The notes under the pieces were generated by a model. The model was not told the DNA's origin and ran no database searches. It saw only the letters and a program-made list of their open reading frames with translations. Positions 22,669-34,343 of a stretch of DNA of 64,000 nt are shown piece after piece. Numbering within the stretch: the first letter of the stretch is position 1; every line of letters starts with the position of its first letter. The stretch is from contig FJUW01000069.1 in the NCBI GenBank assembly GCA_900074885.1, positions 1 through 64,000 on the forward strand, written 5' to 3'. The stretch is from Rhynchosporium graminicola. Lineage: Eukaryota > Ascomycota > Leotiomycetes > Helotiales > Ploettnerulaceae. The position numbers and the translations under genes were made by a program.

Positions 22669-25600
22669 TTACTTGGAAGAAATCAACACGACTGAGTTTG
22701 AGAAGAGGTGGGCACAGTAGCCTCACAAAATGAGTAAGGTGAAAGGTCCATGCTGCCTAACGAGGCCCCAAACAAGGACGATGATAAATCTGACTACGGA
22801 CGGAGAAAGCGTTTGGGAAACAGATCAGAGGAAGACTTAGAAACAAGAAGAGTAAACATTAAGCTTAAGAGGCGCGCAGAGGTCTTACAGTAGTAGACTG
22901 ATACACGACCATTCCCTTAGATTCGATCGAGACCCAATCAGTCACCCGTTGAATAGATTTTGGGAGAATAGCTAGTAATTTGGGTTCGAGATCTATAGAT
23001 TTCTGGCTCCTGGTTGGCCACTTGTAACCTGGCGATGCACCTCTTCCCCGGTTCCGGCCGAAATCAAAATCAACATCTCGCCGGATGTAGTTTCTTGGAA
23101 ACGGGTAAGACTTGTTTGATTGGCGAAATCGACACAAACCGTATTAGCTTCAAATTTCGCAACATCGCCCAGCGTCAAGGCACGGCAAGTCTTTACCTAT
23201 CAGCAATAGACCCAAAAGTGAGACGAGGAGCCGAAATGAGCCGCCTGACTTCACAGGCTCTCATTATTCTCTGCCAACAACCCTTCGTGAGGCTCCGTTC
23301 AGAATTCAATCCCGTCAAATTCCGTAAATGAATAGCTAATTTTGTGAACCCTTAGGGGCAATCTTCCAAGATTTCGATACACTCCGTAGGGTTTATAAGC
23401 AACGAATACAAGGAGGAAATGCCATGTCCATAAGCCCTCGATCCCACTCGGATATCCTTCGATCCTGGAAAAAGGCTAGTAGGCTGTAGCATAATATTGA
23501 TAATTAGTTTCGTTGCGTCATAGAGACTTGTGATGACTTTGAGCATGGTCTCAGACGATCTCCGATAACTATCTTGGATCAAGCTTAGTTATTCTCAGAT
23601 CGCGATTAGCGAGCTTCTATTGATATCACCAACACGTCTTCTTCACTGCGGCATGGTACACAACTGGTACTCGTCGGACTCGTTTACATTTATACAATTA
23701 TATTCCGAAAAACACCATCGAAATTCTTTCAGAAGTGTAATTAGAATTTCTCATTAGCCAAATACACAAATCAACAGTGTCAAAGCTTGGCTACTTGGTC
23801 TCCATCGAATCTACTACCCCTAGCAGATTAATCACAGGCTCAAAAACAGCGAGAATATTCTCAAACTTCAACAGATCATAACCTCAAAGTCAGGAAAGGG
23901 TCAGCGACTTGGCCCTTGCCTCTACCAGATTTCGAATGAGATTGAATCTTGTAGGACTTTATCTAAAAGGATCCTCACTATAAGCGAAATGAAACAAGTT
24001 TCTTTCTTGAGCGTTGCTACTGGTGTGAAACCATGAATGCCAGCGACGAGCCAAGTGATATGAACATAAGACCCATGAGGGTGGATGAGGGCAGCTCCTA
24101 TTCTCTTGAAAGCATTCGTATAAAACATAAATGTTGACTTATGATAGGCGATTATGCTGTTATCCACTCAAATTGTTAGCCTTGTGGTACGGCATACAAG
24201 TAGTGTTATTTTAGAGACTTTGAGTTGGCAATTGATCGGGTAGTAGTTCTGTGATCTGTTACCTGATCCCTCCATAAATCTGCAATGCTTTCCTGCAGGG
24301 CCAATCTTTCTCATAACGCACAGTTCCCGCCATAGAAGGTACTGTGGGCTCTGATTTTAGCGGCTTAAAGACGAATCGGAGTTATCTCGCTTAAATAAAG
24401 GAGAAACAACAATATCTATGGCTGCAAACTCGTACTCTCTACCTTCACGTTGTCCAGCTGTAAATACCTCTTGGATTATTCGATGGAGGGTAGCAAGAGA
24501 GACGCATACGAGGGAGCGGAGGAGTCATGAAAACTCTACGGGTCTTAGTACGAATAAAATTCACGACTATTTCGATTGCCTTAAAACGACCTATTATTAT
24601 TGCAAATAGTATACCGGCGACCTTCTGATTTCCTACATCCTGCTATCGCCTTTAGCTCTACGAGCATGTATATCACGAGCACTCGTACCTATATCGATAG
24701 CTTAATATAGGGCTTAAGGTTAGAGATATAGTGCTCGAAAAGCGCTACTTAAAGTGTCGATCTCGAAAATGGGCTATAATAAGAGTGAATAAGAAGTAAT
24801 AGAATAGCTTGCGGTCGAATTGAAAGGGAGGGAAAGTAGGACTCAAAGGATGGGTATGAAAGAAGTCGTATATAAGAGTTGCTTCGAATCTTTCGGGATA
24901 CCGAAGTTAGTCTTAGGACGGGAGGGCCAGATAATATAATCTATACGATATAATCCTGAAAAAACCCTCCCTTCGAAGGGTGTAATACTGAACATAGAGA
25001 TCAGCTTACTAGGGTTCTTCCGGTTTTCCTAGTAGTGAGATTTCTACGATTAAGGCGATCGATTAAGAGGGGGTCCTCGATTGGGTGTCGATTCAGTTGT
25101 TATATAAGCAAGGCATTCCATAGAGGGAAGAGTAGTTTCTATGTAAGGACCGTAAAGTCACACTCGAATTGAAAGCGGACTTCTGTATGCTTAATCCGCG
25201 AATATAGATAATACACGAGATTTGAAGAAAGAATAAAGAAAGCTCTAATATATACAGCTCCTCGACGTAATGGGTATCGATTGATAGAAAACTTTCAGCT
25301 CCTGAGAGTTCCTAGCCGGTCGGAACAAATGATAGTATTGCTCTTTACGCATTGCTCCGGATGCTTCTCTGAACACTAACTATATAACTTAAAATTGAAT
25401 CTCGAGGGCAACCACAAGTTCCAACACCAATGACATGATAACAAGATAAGCACTTGAAGGTGTTCGCCTGAAAATTTAACAACAGCTATTATGTCATACT
25501 ATTCGCTCCTAGGAACTAATTTGAACCAGAATCTGAAACACTTCAAGTCTTCAGCGTTCAGCTATCGACGATGGTAGCATGGCCCGGAGGACAGACATCT

Positions 25601-25984
25601 TCGAATCAGATACCGCTAATGTCAAAGGCCAAAGGGAACACCCCTATGAACAGGACTTATGGCTGACATCTGACTACTCACCGGTGACTGTATATGATAT
25701 CGCTAGCTTAGGGGTTCCGGTATGTGTCCACAATACTTGTCGACACGAAGCGTCACAATCGACAAGCCTTCTCTCCATTCGAGAAAAACCGGACCGATTT
25801 GGACACACGCGAACGCTAGAACCCGAGGCGAATTGGCACTTTTCTATTTTGACATAGCGCGGGTCAAATGTCATAAAGCGAGGCGAAGACATGGAAAGAT
25901 AGACCAGGGTTCCATTCGAAAAAAAATTGTCATAATTCTATTCACAGAGAATTGAGAAATTAATTTATCCAGTAGATTCCTGCA
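22669..25984. other. Long gene-poor interval, partly RIP-like
   Basis: Short ORFs only (for example 22993-23178 minus, 23922-24167 minus, 25579-25857 plus). None has a recognised domain. The part from about 24600 to 25370 is TA-rich and stop-rich, probably a RIP-mutated repeat of unknown family. Confidence 0.45.
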
Positions 25985-26498
25985 GCTTGTCAATTCTGGC
26001 CATCTTTTTCTCAAATGAAGATGCGGGATTATAAACATTCAATCTAGAAATAGTTGAATGTGAAGTCCTATTACACGGTTTTTCGGGGTATAGCGACGAC
26101 GGCAATGTATGAAAAGTCAGAGAGGACGGTGAAGAAGCAGCCAAAGAGTCCAGAAAGGAAAAAGTCAAAGAATCCGATGAAGAAGAAGTTTCAGAGTCCG
26201 GCGAAGAAGAGTTCGATGAGTCTAGCAATGAGAGAGTTCAGGTTCGGATGATGACTCTGATAACTCTTAGGACTGTTTCGATTACGACGACAAACTAAAT
26301 GCATGGGTTGTCTCCAAGGCATATTCTCCAGAGAGTTTGTGCGAAAGGTACAAGGAACAACTCAAAATCATGAACTGGATGCCAACATTGTGGCACTACG
26401 AGCACATGACACAGCTGCCTAGTATTCAAGTATTCGCAACGAAGCATTTGAAGGATGATCAAGATTTCGGAAAATTCTGGATGGTCAGGAGGTGTTGA
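25985..26498 (+). pseudogene. Decayed gene with acidic linker and a protein-like C-terminal part
   Basis: Three plus-strand segments read as one protein when frames are followed: a short start broken by a TGA near 26109, an acidic lysine/glutamate stretch to about 26235, and after a frame change an Asp/Ser-rich piece with TAG at about 26268 leading into some 75 codons of clean coding sequence (KAYSPESLCERYKEQLKI and following) ending at TGA 26496-26498. At least two nonsense codons and one frameshift make it a pseudogene. I do not recognise the family. Confidence 0.5.
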
Positions 26499-28550
26499 AA
26501 GACGCAGATATGACAATGCAGGGGTGGGATTGGCGATGGAAAAGAGGAAGCCGACAAAGCTTGACGCGAGATGGTCTGCTGACATGGTAGAGGATGACTG
26601 TGGGGGAGAAATTGAGAGTGAAACACACTAGTCACGCCTTTAACGACTGCTATGCGGTAGTCAAATGAAGCACGTACACGATTACAGATCTGATTACTCG
26701 GGGACCGACGGAAACAAACGGGGGACGAAAAAGTGTAGCAAACGTCAATCATTATCCTATGCTGAACAGCCGAGGGCTCTGAAGGCTGTGCACTTTCATC
26801 TTCACCCAATAAGAGTGAGTTTGATAAAAGGAATTAAGCTTAGATGACCATGATCGAATCAAAATTTCACATTGTCGATTTTGAATTCGATGTTAGCTCA
26901 TAATCTAAAACCACTAGTAGACCCTAAAGTCGTATGGCGGAGAAGAAACGTTCAAGTCTTCTAGCTTTGAATCTTAATTTCACGACATGATTCGCATGAA
27001 TCGACTTACTGATGAAGGAAAGTGCTTTGACCCTATTCGAGTGGCGCCAGACTTTGTGGAATAGTGGTAAAGCTAAGAGCGCGGGAGGTAGCTATACTTC
27101 TTTCGGCGGGCAAGAATCATGATCTCATAGGCTTAAACCGTCTAGAATTGTTGAGGGAAGAACTTAATGTTTTTCGCGAGTCGCAATAATCCATTACACT
27201 GAGTGAGTTTGGGTTTAGATTACTTTCTTGTAGTGAACGCGATTTCTTTTTCAAACTACTGCGTAATCATAATCAAGAAGAGATTGGTCTTTAACCACAC
27301 GCACTCTCAGGTGATGTAGGAATATTAAACGTACGAAATCATTCTCTAGGCTATGCTTGGGCCGCTTGAGTAATTATGCCCTATCAAAAGCCATCAAATT
27401 GTCAGATGGCAGTGGAGTTTAAGCTGTCGGATCGCGAGCGACGTCCTATATCCCTTCACAACTTCGGTATGAAAATGGGTGTTCAATGATAACTTCCTAA
27501 TAGCTCAAGCAAGTTCTAGCTTCGCCGATCGAGCATGATTACGTCGCAATTGAATGATTATGTGATATGCCAGTTGTACATGAGTCGAGAGTTACTCAGC
27601 CTCAACATAGTACATGAAGCTTTGGTCTTCTTGATATGGGTCGAGAAAGAGTAAAAACCGTCTCCGGAGCCGTCTCCGGAGAACGGAGTAGCCAAAAAAC
27701 TTCGTCGGTTGTGTAGCTAGCTTCTCCGTTTCGGCTTCGTTTATTCCCGTGATAATTGGCAGTTGATGAAACGAGAAACTCAACTTTATGATTGCATAAA
27801 GTTTTCGACCAAACCTAATCCGTTTACTAGCGATCGCCAGAAGCCTTCGAATTCTCTTTGGTACAGATGGTAAGTAATGTACATCCACTGTCCGTGCAGC
27901 TTACTACTTATTCCTGTGCAAGCACGGGTCACAGACGAAGCATGTCTTCATCTCTTAGCTTTGATTCCCCGAGTAAGTGAGGCTTCAAGCAAGTGCACAG
28001 ACAGGGAATGTACATTACCTACCACCTGTACTAGGCACATTCATCTACTGCACCGTGTCTGCGGGAGCATAATCCTCAGATCGCACCTAGCTTTTAATCT
28101 GGGCGGGTCCATTGGCTAAGCGAGCTCAATGTTTGTTTCCATTCCATCACTTCACAACTGGTAGGAACCTCAAAACGAGTCATCAGAAGCGACTTAGCTG
28201 CCTCGTCTGAACTCTCTTTTACATGCTTCCGAAGCTCGATAGACCGTTATCCCCCACAAAGATGTCTTTGACTTGTTCTCTGCATGGGTCTGACACGTCT
28301 TGGCAAGCCACCAAGAAACGCCGAATGTCTCGGCTCGGCAATCGAGCATCTGCCAAGCCTGCGTTTTCGGATTTGTTGCGGCATTACAATACGAGTGATT
28401 ATACTTTTGCATAGAAGGACAAGCCCACGAACTCTCGAGGAAGGTGAATAATGTACTCGAATGTGTAGGTTGGGTTGAAACGCTGGTCGTGGAAGGAGCA
28501 CGAGTTCGGATGGTAAAAGGGACCAGTCAGTCGTTCGCTCTTGCTCTTAA
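26499..28550. other. Intergenic, no supported gene
   Basis: Overlapping short ORFs without domains, among them a minus-strand ORF at 27592-27888 containing an arginine-rich tract. A 12-bp direct duplication (CCGTCTCCGGAG twice) lies at about 27659-27682. The right end is probably the promoter of the LPMO-like gene. Confidence 0.4.
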
Positions 28551-28553
28551 GAA

Positions 28554-28560
28554 TATATAA
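28554..28560 (+). promoter_or_regulatory. TATA box of the LPMO-like gene
   Basis: TATATAA lies about 120 bp upstream of the start codon and is followed by a C/T-rich stretch typical of fungal transcription starts. Confidence 0.45.
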
Positions 28561-28678
28561 GATGTTGGATTGTTCTCTAACCTAAGCCTTATCATTCTTA
28601 TATATTCTCAATCTTTCTCATCTAATCTCAATTCCATCCTTATTCTAATCATCCGTGCTGGACACTCAGTAATTCATC

Positions 28679-29408
28679 ATGTATACTTCATACTCAATCT
28701 TCACCATAGCCATGCTGGTCACCACTGTCCTATCTCATGGCCGCATCACTAAGCCTGCCGCAAGAGAGCCTGGGACTGGGATGGAGGCCGTATGCGGTAA
28801 AAATGCCACGGCGATCGCGAAGGCAGACAACACTACCCACATCGAAGGTTTGCCAGAAGCCGCTGCGAAAGACTCGAAGTACGATCCGAAAAAATGCAAC
28901 TTCTACTTCTGCAAAGGCTATCAGTTCGACGACAACAAAGATCATGTGCAGAAGTACACCGCTGGGCAGGTTGTCAACATGCGCGCGCAACTCAGGATTC
29001 TTCATGAAGGAAAGATGAATGTTTCCGTCATCAACACCGCGACGAACAAGGCTATTGGATCTCCCCTGATCAGCTTCGCCCAGTATGGAGAGAAGAAGCT
29101 TCCCAAAGTTCCTGCCAACAACACAAACTTTGATGTTAAGATCCCAGGCGATTTGAAAGGAGCTTGCTCCAAAGCTGGCGCTTGCGTAAGTCATTCTAAG
29201 ATCGATCATATGTTAGATACAATCACTGACAGTACCCAGGTTTTGCAGTGGTACTGGAAGACTGATGATGATTCATACGAGTCCGTAAGTACCTCCTTAT
29301 CCTCCCGAATAGAATCAAAACCCTTCGGGTCTTGATGCTTGAGTCTGCACCATTTCGGGATACGAATGCTAACTCGAGATATAGTGCGTCGACTTCACGG
29401 TTTCATAG
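28679..29408 (+). CDS. Secreted lytic polysaccharide monooxygenase-like protein (PF03067-type)
   Basis: Three exons (28679-29185, 29240-29284, 29385-29408) with introns of 54 and 100 bp give 191 aa. A 19-residue signal peptide is followed directly by HGRITKPAAREPG, so processing would expose His20 as the N-terminal histidine, the first arm of the copper-binding histidine brace. The second brace histidine is probably His109 in RILHEGK. Six cysteines (39, 73, 78, 163, 169, 185) fit three disulfides. The C-terminal VLQWYWKTDDDSYESCVDF block is typical of the chitin-binding/LPMO_10-like domain found in secreted fungal proteins. Such enzymes cleave polysaccharides oxidatively using copper. The substrate cannot be read from sequence; chitin, cellulose or host wall glycans are possible. 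Without splicing, the sixth cysteine is lost, which supports the intron model. No carbohydrate-binding module follows. Confidence 0.8.
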
Positions 29409-29935
29409 ATGGAGCAGTTCAGAATCTATAGACAGCAGCTAAGCTGACAGGCGAACAATGTGTTAGAGGGGCGTTTATAGACATGCGTGGAAATTTCACT
29501 GGAATCTTCGTTTGAATCTTCTTCATACCTTTTTTTTTTTTTTTTTTTTTTTGGATGTGGAAGACAAATAGATACTGTTGTCATAGATTTGGAATCCATA
29601 AGATAATGTTATTATACATAGAAGAGCCTTTAATTCAATATTTTTACGAAAGTTCGGTTCGTCATAACTCGAGACCTAGATGCATGATGACTGAGGAAGT
29701 TCTTGCGTGGGAGCTTCAAGAAGTCTAACTAACCTATGCAGTACTAAGCTGTTTCGTCTAAACTATACTGAAGAACTTTGAGGCAAGTAAGCCTACTTGG
29801 TAATACGAGGATCGAGATCGGCTAAAACATGAAAAGTGCGGAATGAACCTGGAACTGTTGCAGAATCCGAGTCACATGTATCTACATCACATGATAAACA
29901 GGTCGAGTTTTGTTTACCCAAGCTTCGATACATCT
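29409..29935. other. 3' flank of LPMO-like gene with long poly-T tract
   Basis: No gene. A run of about 22 T lies near 29530-29552. The interval ends at the target site of a truncated LINE. Confidence 0.5.
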
Positions 29936-31096
29936 CCCGTTTATTTTATTTTTAGGGTTACGGGGCAATGCCTCTACCTTACCCCAATAGGCCTTCCACC
30001 TATACCAGGACGCTACACAGGTCTACGATATCTTAGTCTGGTAGTCTCTAGGCTATACAGGAAATGAAGGAAACGAAGCTGCAGATAAATTAGCAAGCCT
30101 AGGAGCTAGGAAACCTAGGTAGGACGATGGTAACTCCTCTAAACTTATAGTAAGCGGTATCCGGTCTTCATTCCGACAGGAACGAGACGAAGCACTCTCG
30201 GACTAGTAGGACCTGTAGAAAATAACGCTGGCTCCATAGTACTAGAACTAGGACTTATCTTTATTACGAAAGCACCTGAGCAACTTAACCTCCTACGATC
30301 CACTCTTCATAAGCTCTTAGTAGCGCGTACCTCCTACGTCGACTTCGCTTAGTATCACCGGAAGTTCAAGCACCCGGTCGTAAAACTGAAGTACTCTTAT
30401 AGTAATGATAAGACCCCTAAGTACTTTATTATATACCGGAAAGCGTAAAGGCTCTATAAGTACTAGCTAGGGAAGCTAGACGTCCCTATCGGACGCGATA
30501 ATAAGGATACGAAAGTATACTTGAAGTACCCCCTCTATAACCCGGGAAGATTCGCAGATTACCTCGAACTGACCGAGTTCTACTCCTGAGTCTGCCCTGG
30601 AGGTACTCTCAGCCGAGAGTAGCCTAAACGTTAGATACCCCTTAGGCAGCGCTCTGCCCTCCTAGGGGTTTTCTTTCTAGTATTATTTACTTACCTTTCC
30701 TTCTTCGGTACTGATCTTTATACTAACTATAAAACCCTAAAAACACTTTCTTTTCTATCACTACTCGGATCGACCTATGCTCTTCCGAGTATTAAACTTA
30801 GCAGAAGCTATATACTTGTATAAACTCTATACTATACTAACCATACTATTTTTATACTATCTAGATATTTACTAGCGTACTATCCCGCCTACAGGGGATC
30901 GGCGAAGAAGACTAGTCTCTGCGTTAACCGTTACTATAGTATAGTATTATCTACTGTAGGCACTCTATATTTATATATATGGAGTGAGACCCTAGCTAGA
31001 TATATCCCTTTACCCTCCGGGAGGCTTAGGTGATGGGCTTTCAGCCCACTACCGATAGACGATAATGACTATTATTATCATCATCCCGTTCGTTTT
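29936..31096 (+). mobile_element. 5'-truncated LINE (Tad1-like), RIP-mutated, with target-site duplication
   Basis: The element body is about 29949-31083. Near 30060-30110 one frame reads GNEAADKLASLGA, the end of the RNase H domain of a Tad1-clade non-LTR retrotransposon. The 3' end finishes in a simple ATT/ATC tail. The flanks are CCCGTTTATTTTA (29936-29948) and CCCGTTCGTTTTG (31084-31096): the same 13 bp except for three RIP-type transitions, so this is the target-site duplication. Only the last 1.1 kb is present, as expected for incomplete target-primed reverse transcription. The last 40 bp before the tail resemble those of the larger LINE at 51172-57431. Confidence 0.8.
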
Positions 31097-31214
31097 GATC
31101 TCCACCACATCAACTCTATGTCTTGTTGCATCACAATCAGCGTTTTATTCTTCCCTCCCATTTTAATTACCCTGAATATTCACCTAGATATAACAACATC
31201 AATTACTCATCGCC

Positions 31215-31719
31215 ATGCCTCCTTCGTAACAATACATAGACGATTCCGTCGATTCCCGTCGTCAGCCATTGTCAGCTACGAACATAAATAACATTTTGAA
31301 TCCTGCCCCCTCAACAAATGACAAGACGATATGTCCAGACAGATCAAACATCGTACAAACGACTCTCCTGTACCGAACAAATTCATATAGCGAATTTTTT
31401 TCCAGAGAGCAACTCAAATGGCAGCTGCAAATGCCTGGGCAAACGCAAGCACAGAAAACCCTGCCGTCGGGCCTTTCCTCGGCAAGAAAGGCCCGACGGC
31501 AGGGAACGCCAGCGCGGTGTTCTATGGTGCTTATGTGTTCTTCGAGGAGGTGACGGTGAGGGATGGGAAGCCGAAGAGTAAACATAGGCTGGAGATGGAG
31601 AAGGCGCATGGAGCCAAGGGCATGGATAGGGAGAGGAGGAGCGATCGGGTGTGGAGCATGGCGGGGAGAAGCCGTATCTGGATAAATTGGGACAGATTCA
31701 TATCGATGGAAAGTTCTGA
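31215..31719 (+). pseudogene. Conserved-looking small protein with one frameshift
   Basis: A plausible model has ATG at 31215, an intron 31226-31407 with acceptor after a poly-T tract, and a second exon in the frame of ATG 31418. This frame is convincing until about 31660 (FLGKKGPTAGNASAVFYGAY, then a charged segment). There it loses protein character, while the adjacent frame immediately reads GEKPYLDKLGQIHIDGKF and stops at 31717-31719. A one-base deletion in the GCGGGGAG run at 31661-31668 explains this. It may be a genuine pseudogene, a strain variant or a homopolymer sequencing error. Domain unknown. The minus-strand ORF across the region (31262-31870) is less credible. An 18-bp perfect hairpin lies inside the coding part. 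Confidence 0.5.
31459..31504. repeat. Perfect 18-bp inverted repeat, 10-nt loop
   Basis: Arms 31459-31476 and 31487-31504 are exact reverse complements (CCCTGCCGTCGGGCCTTT), separated by ten bases. GC-rich arms would make a very stable hairpin in DNA or RNA. It lies within a coding frame, where it encodes a Pro/Gly-rich stretch. Confidence 0.95.
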
Positions 31720-32455
31720 GGGTACAGCTCTGTCGATGTCGCGCAGGTCGTTCTTGCTTACTGGTTCTATTTCGCGCTCGATGCGTCGGAAGTTCTGCTT
31801 TACTTTCTCTTGGTTCGGTCGGGTTTGGGTTGGCTTTTTCTGTTTCTAAATTTGGTGCATTTTCGTTCATTTCAACATGGGGCTTAAGGCCTGGGAGCTG
31901 GTTGATTCTGATATACCTGGCGTGGCTTCTGGGTTTGTGAATTTTTTTTTAGAGTGTATCAGTCTGTGTATGCAATTGTATGCTTGTTGAAATTTGGTTA
32001 ATCTTATATATGATTTAGCTCGACATGCTGAGTGGAGATAGATGATTTGAATTAAGTATGATCCCAGAGATCCAAGGATCTATTCATCCTTTCGGAACGA
32101 CTGAAAGCTTGCTCGGTTGCCTCCTCTAAATCTGGTTCTGCCAATATGGCTTCCAGAAAAATCCTTCATGTGCTATGGGCGAGGGGAGATGGTCCCCCAG
32201 GTGAGGCCATAGAGTGGAGTGGAGAGCGACAACCCTCATCCCAATATTGAATGAGTGGGACTGATCCATATTGATTCCCATCAAAAACACTTCCCCCTCG
32301 CCCCCAGCAGCAAATACTAATACATCTCCCTCGTCCTCGGGCCACTCTTCTCACACCCTATTCTCGGTGTCAGTCAGCATTACTAAACGCCTAAACCACC
32401 ACTCCAAGACACCACATGTCGAAACATACAATCACACTATTTCCACAAAGGTCAG
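31720..32455. other. Intergenic, no supported gene
   Basis: Only short ORFs on both strands. It contains the 3' ends of the flanking convergent genes. Confidence 0.5.
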
Positions 32456-34343
32456 CTAGCATCTACAGCCATTGATCGAGTGGCGACCTGCAGTAGTCAG
32501 GGTGGAACCTTCGTTATGCACTGTGCAGTAGCCTCCAGCGCAGATATTGCATGTTTTCTGTGTGCGGCGGATGCAGTTTTCGCACTATGGCGAGGATGTG
32601 TTAGTTGGAGTCAGGTAATTGGTGGGAAGGATGAAAGATTGTAAGTGAAGAAGACGGAGGAGGAGAGGAAGAAGGGAGAAAGTCGTACATTTTGACCGCA
32701 TTCGAAACAACTTCGGTAGACACCTGGCTGTGGATCTGTCAGTCAAGGTTCAAATTGTATACGTGCAAACGCAACTCGAAGCAATCCCATACGTTTCCTC
32801 TGTAGCGTCCTTTTAACCCCACATCCCGTTACTACCCGCCCCCGCCATCATTTCGGTGACTAGACAATCTTCAACACAGAGACCCATATATACCTTGGCA
32901 TTTCGATTAACCCCATCACTACCACCCGCGAACACAGGTGTATTCACCTCGTCTTCCAACGCATGAGTAGCTGATCCCGGGACGAAAAAGCCTCCGCCGT
33001 CTGCTATCTCATAGCAGTCTTCGCACCACCATTTGTGACAGTTTTCGCAGAAGCGACTACGCAGACAATCTGTGCATCTAAGCAGCAGCTCGTCTCCGAA
33101 CCCAGGGAAGGGTGTTTTGGCAGCTTTGACAGTAGAAGAGTGAAGAGGCGGAGGAGCGAGTAGTGGGAATCTCTCCAATGGTTCTCTCTTGAACTTCGCG
33201 ATGTCCTCTGGGGCTCGCTTGCAGGAAAAGCATCCGCCGACAGAATGTGTAGCCACGCGTGAGGACAAATGTGCTCCGGAGCTTTGATACCATGGACTGA
33301 CTGGTTTACCATCACCCAACACAGCCGGTGAATGACGCGGGCCATTGCACAAGACAGCATCAAAACTTATGACATCTTGGCAAGCGAGCATCGTATTCGC
33401 CCATTCTAACGTCGGGGTATGTATCAGCACTTTCCCACCGGCTTGGTACCATTTGTCAGCGCCGCATGCTAACTCATGAGTGAGGGTCGAGCTGGACTTC
33501 TGGTTCCATTGAGAGCCTATTTGAGCTCCGATCTGAGCTCCTAGACCATGGACTACACCGCCATCGGAAGACCATGCATCGCTGGGCGAGAAGTCTTGGT
33601 GAATGCTACCGGTAGAATGATACTGTCGAGGGGGAGCAGGGGGATCTTTTGGTCCAAATATATATATTGCCCTCAATTTCGGCGTACCTTCTGCTCGAGA
33701 TGATCGGACTGCGTAGAGTAGAGCTTGTTGAAGTTTCCTCTCGTTGAGATTCTGCACGCCGCGAAGGGAAAGGATGCGGACGTTGAAGTGGTCTTGTGTG
33801 ATTATGTCGGAGAGTATATCGGAAGTTACGGACAAACCGTCGAGGATCAGAGTTTGGACGTGTTGGAGAATTCGTTGCCGTCGGATTTTGTTGAATATAC
33901 CTCGAAGGGGACCACCATAGAAGCTGTGACATTTATCAGCATTGGTAACTCTTTTTGTAGAAGAGGCGGGTGCACGTACTCATCTTCAGTCACATTTTCA
34001 TCTGTTACACCACAGTTTGTCAACACATCGCTTGGTAATCGGGAAGGTTGTGAAACCCACCTAGCTGTACATTCCGCCATACTTCGCCCCCATGGTCAAT
34101 GGCAGCGATCTCGAATTGTGCGGATCTTACCTTCGTGAGGTCGAGATATCGATATACTGTTGGTGTTTCTCGGAAGAGTGTTTGGAGGGATTTGGAGGTT
34201 GCTCCTAGAGTGAGGAGGCTCGAGGGTGGGAGATATGGGGTCGTTTGGTGAAGGACAAGGGAATTGGAGAGGAGCTGGAGGAGGCTTGTAGGTAGAGAAG
34301 GATTAGAGAAATTACTTGTGTCGCTTCGGAAGGTTTCGTCCAT
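32456..34343 (-). CDS. F-box protein with C-terminal zinc-binding cysteine clusters
   Basis: Five exons join in frame: 34343-34061, 34001-33980 (a 22-bp micro-exon), 33923-32818, 32735-32689 and 32584-32456. The introns are 59, 56, 82 and 104 bp and the product is 528 aa. After a Ser-rich start comes an F-box-like segment (about residues 20-70: leucines around LPPSSLLTLGATSKSLQTLFRE). The middle part has leucine-rich-like text (LILDGLSVTSDILSDI, ILSLRGVQNLNERKL). The C-terminal 250 residues hold many CxxC pairs, for example FSCKRAP, CTDCLRSRFCENCHKWWCEDC, CFECGQ and CENCIRRTQKTC, suggesting zinc clusters related to RING/B-box types. F-box proteins recruit substrates to SCF ubiquitin ligases through Skp1. 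The last two exons contain no ATG, and without them the protein would lose its terminal cysteine cluster. The gene is divergent from the UFD1-like gene, 628 bp apart, so the two may be co-regulated. Confidence 0.78.

Noticed and set aside
29530..29552. Poly-T tract as the A-tail of a retroposed element
   Set aside because: No duplicated flanks or element body next to it could be found.
31262..31870. 202-aa minus-strand ORF
   Set aside because: It lies opposite a plus-strand frame with better protein character on both sides of a frameshift, has no domain, and is Arg/Pro/His-rich as antisense ORFs often are.
32813..32817. TAA at 32813 as the end of the F-box gene
   Set aside because: A donor overlaps it, and two further exons in phase complete a cysteine cluster; the longer model is preferred.
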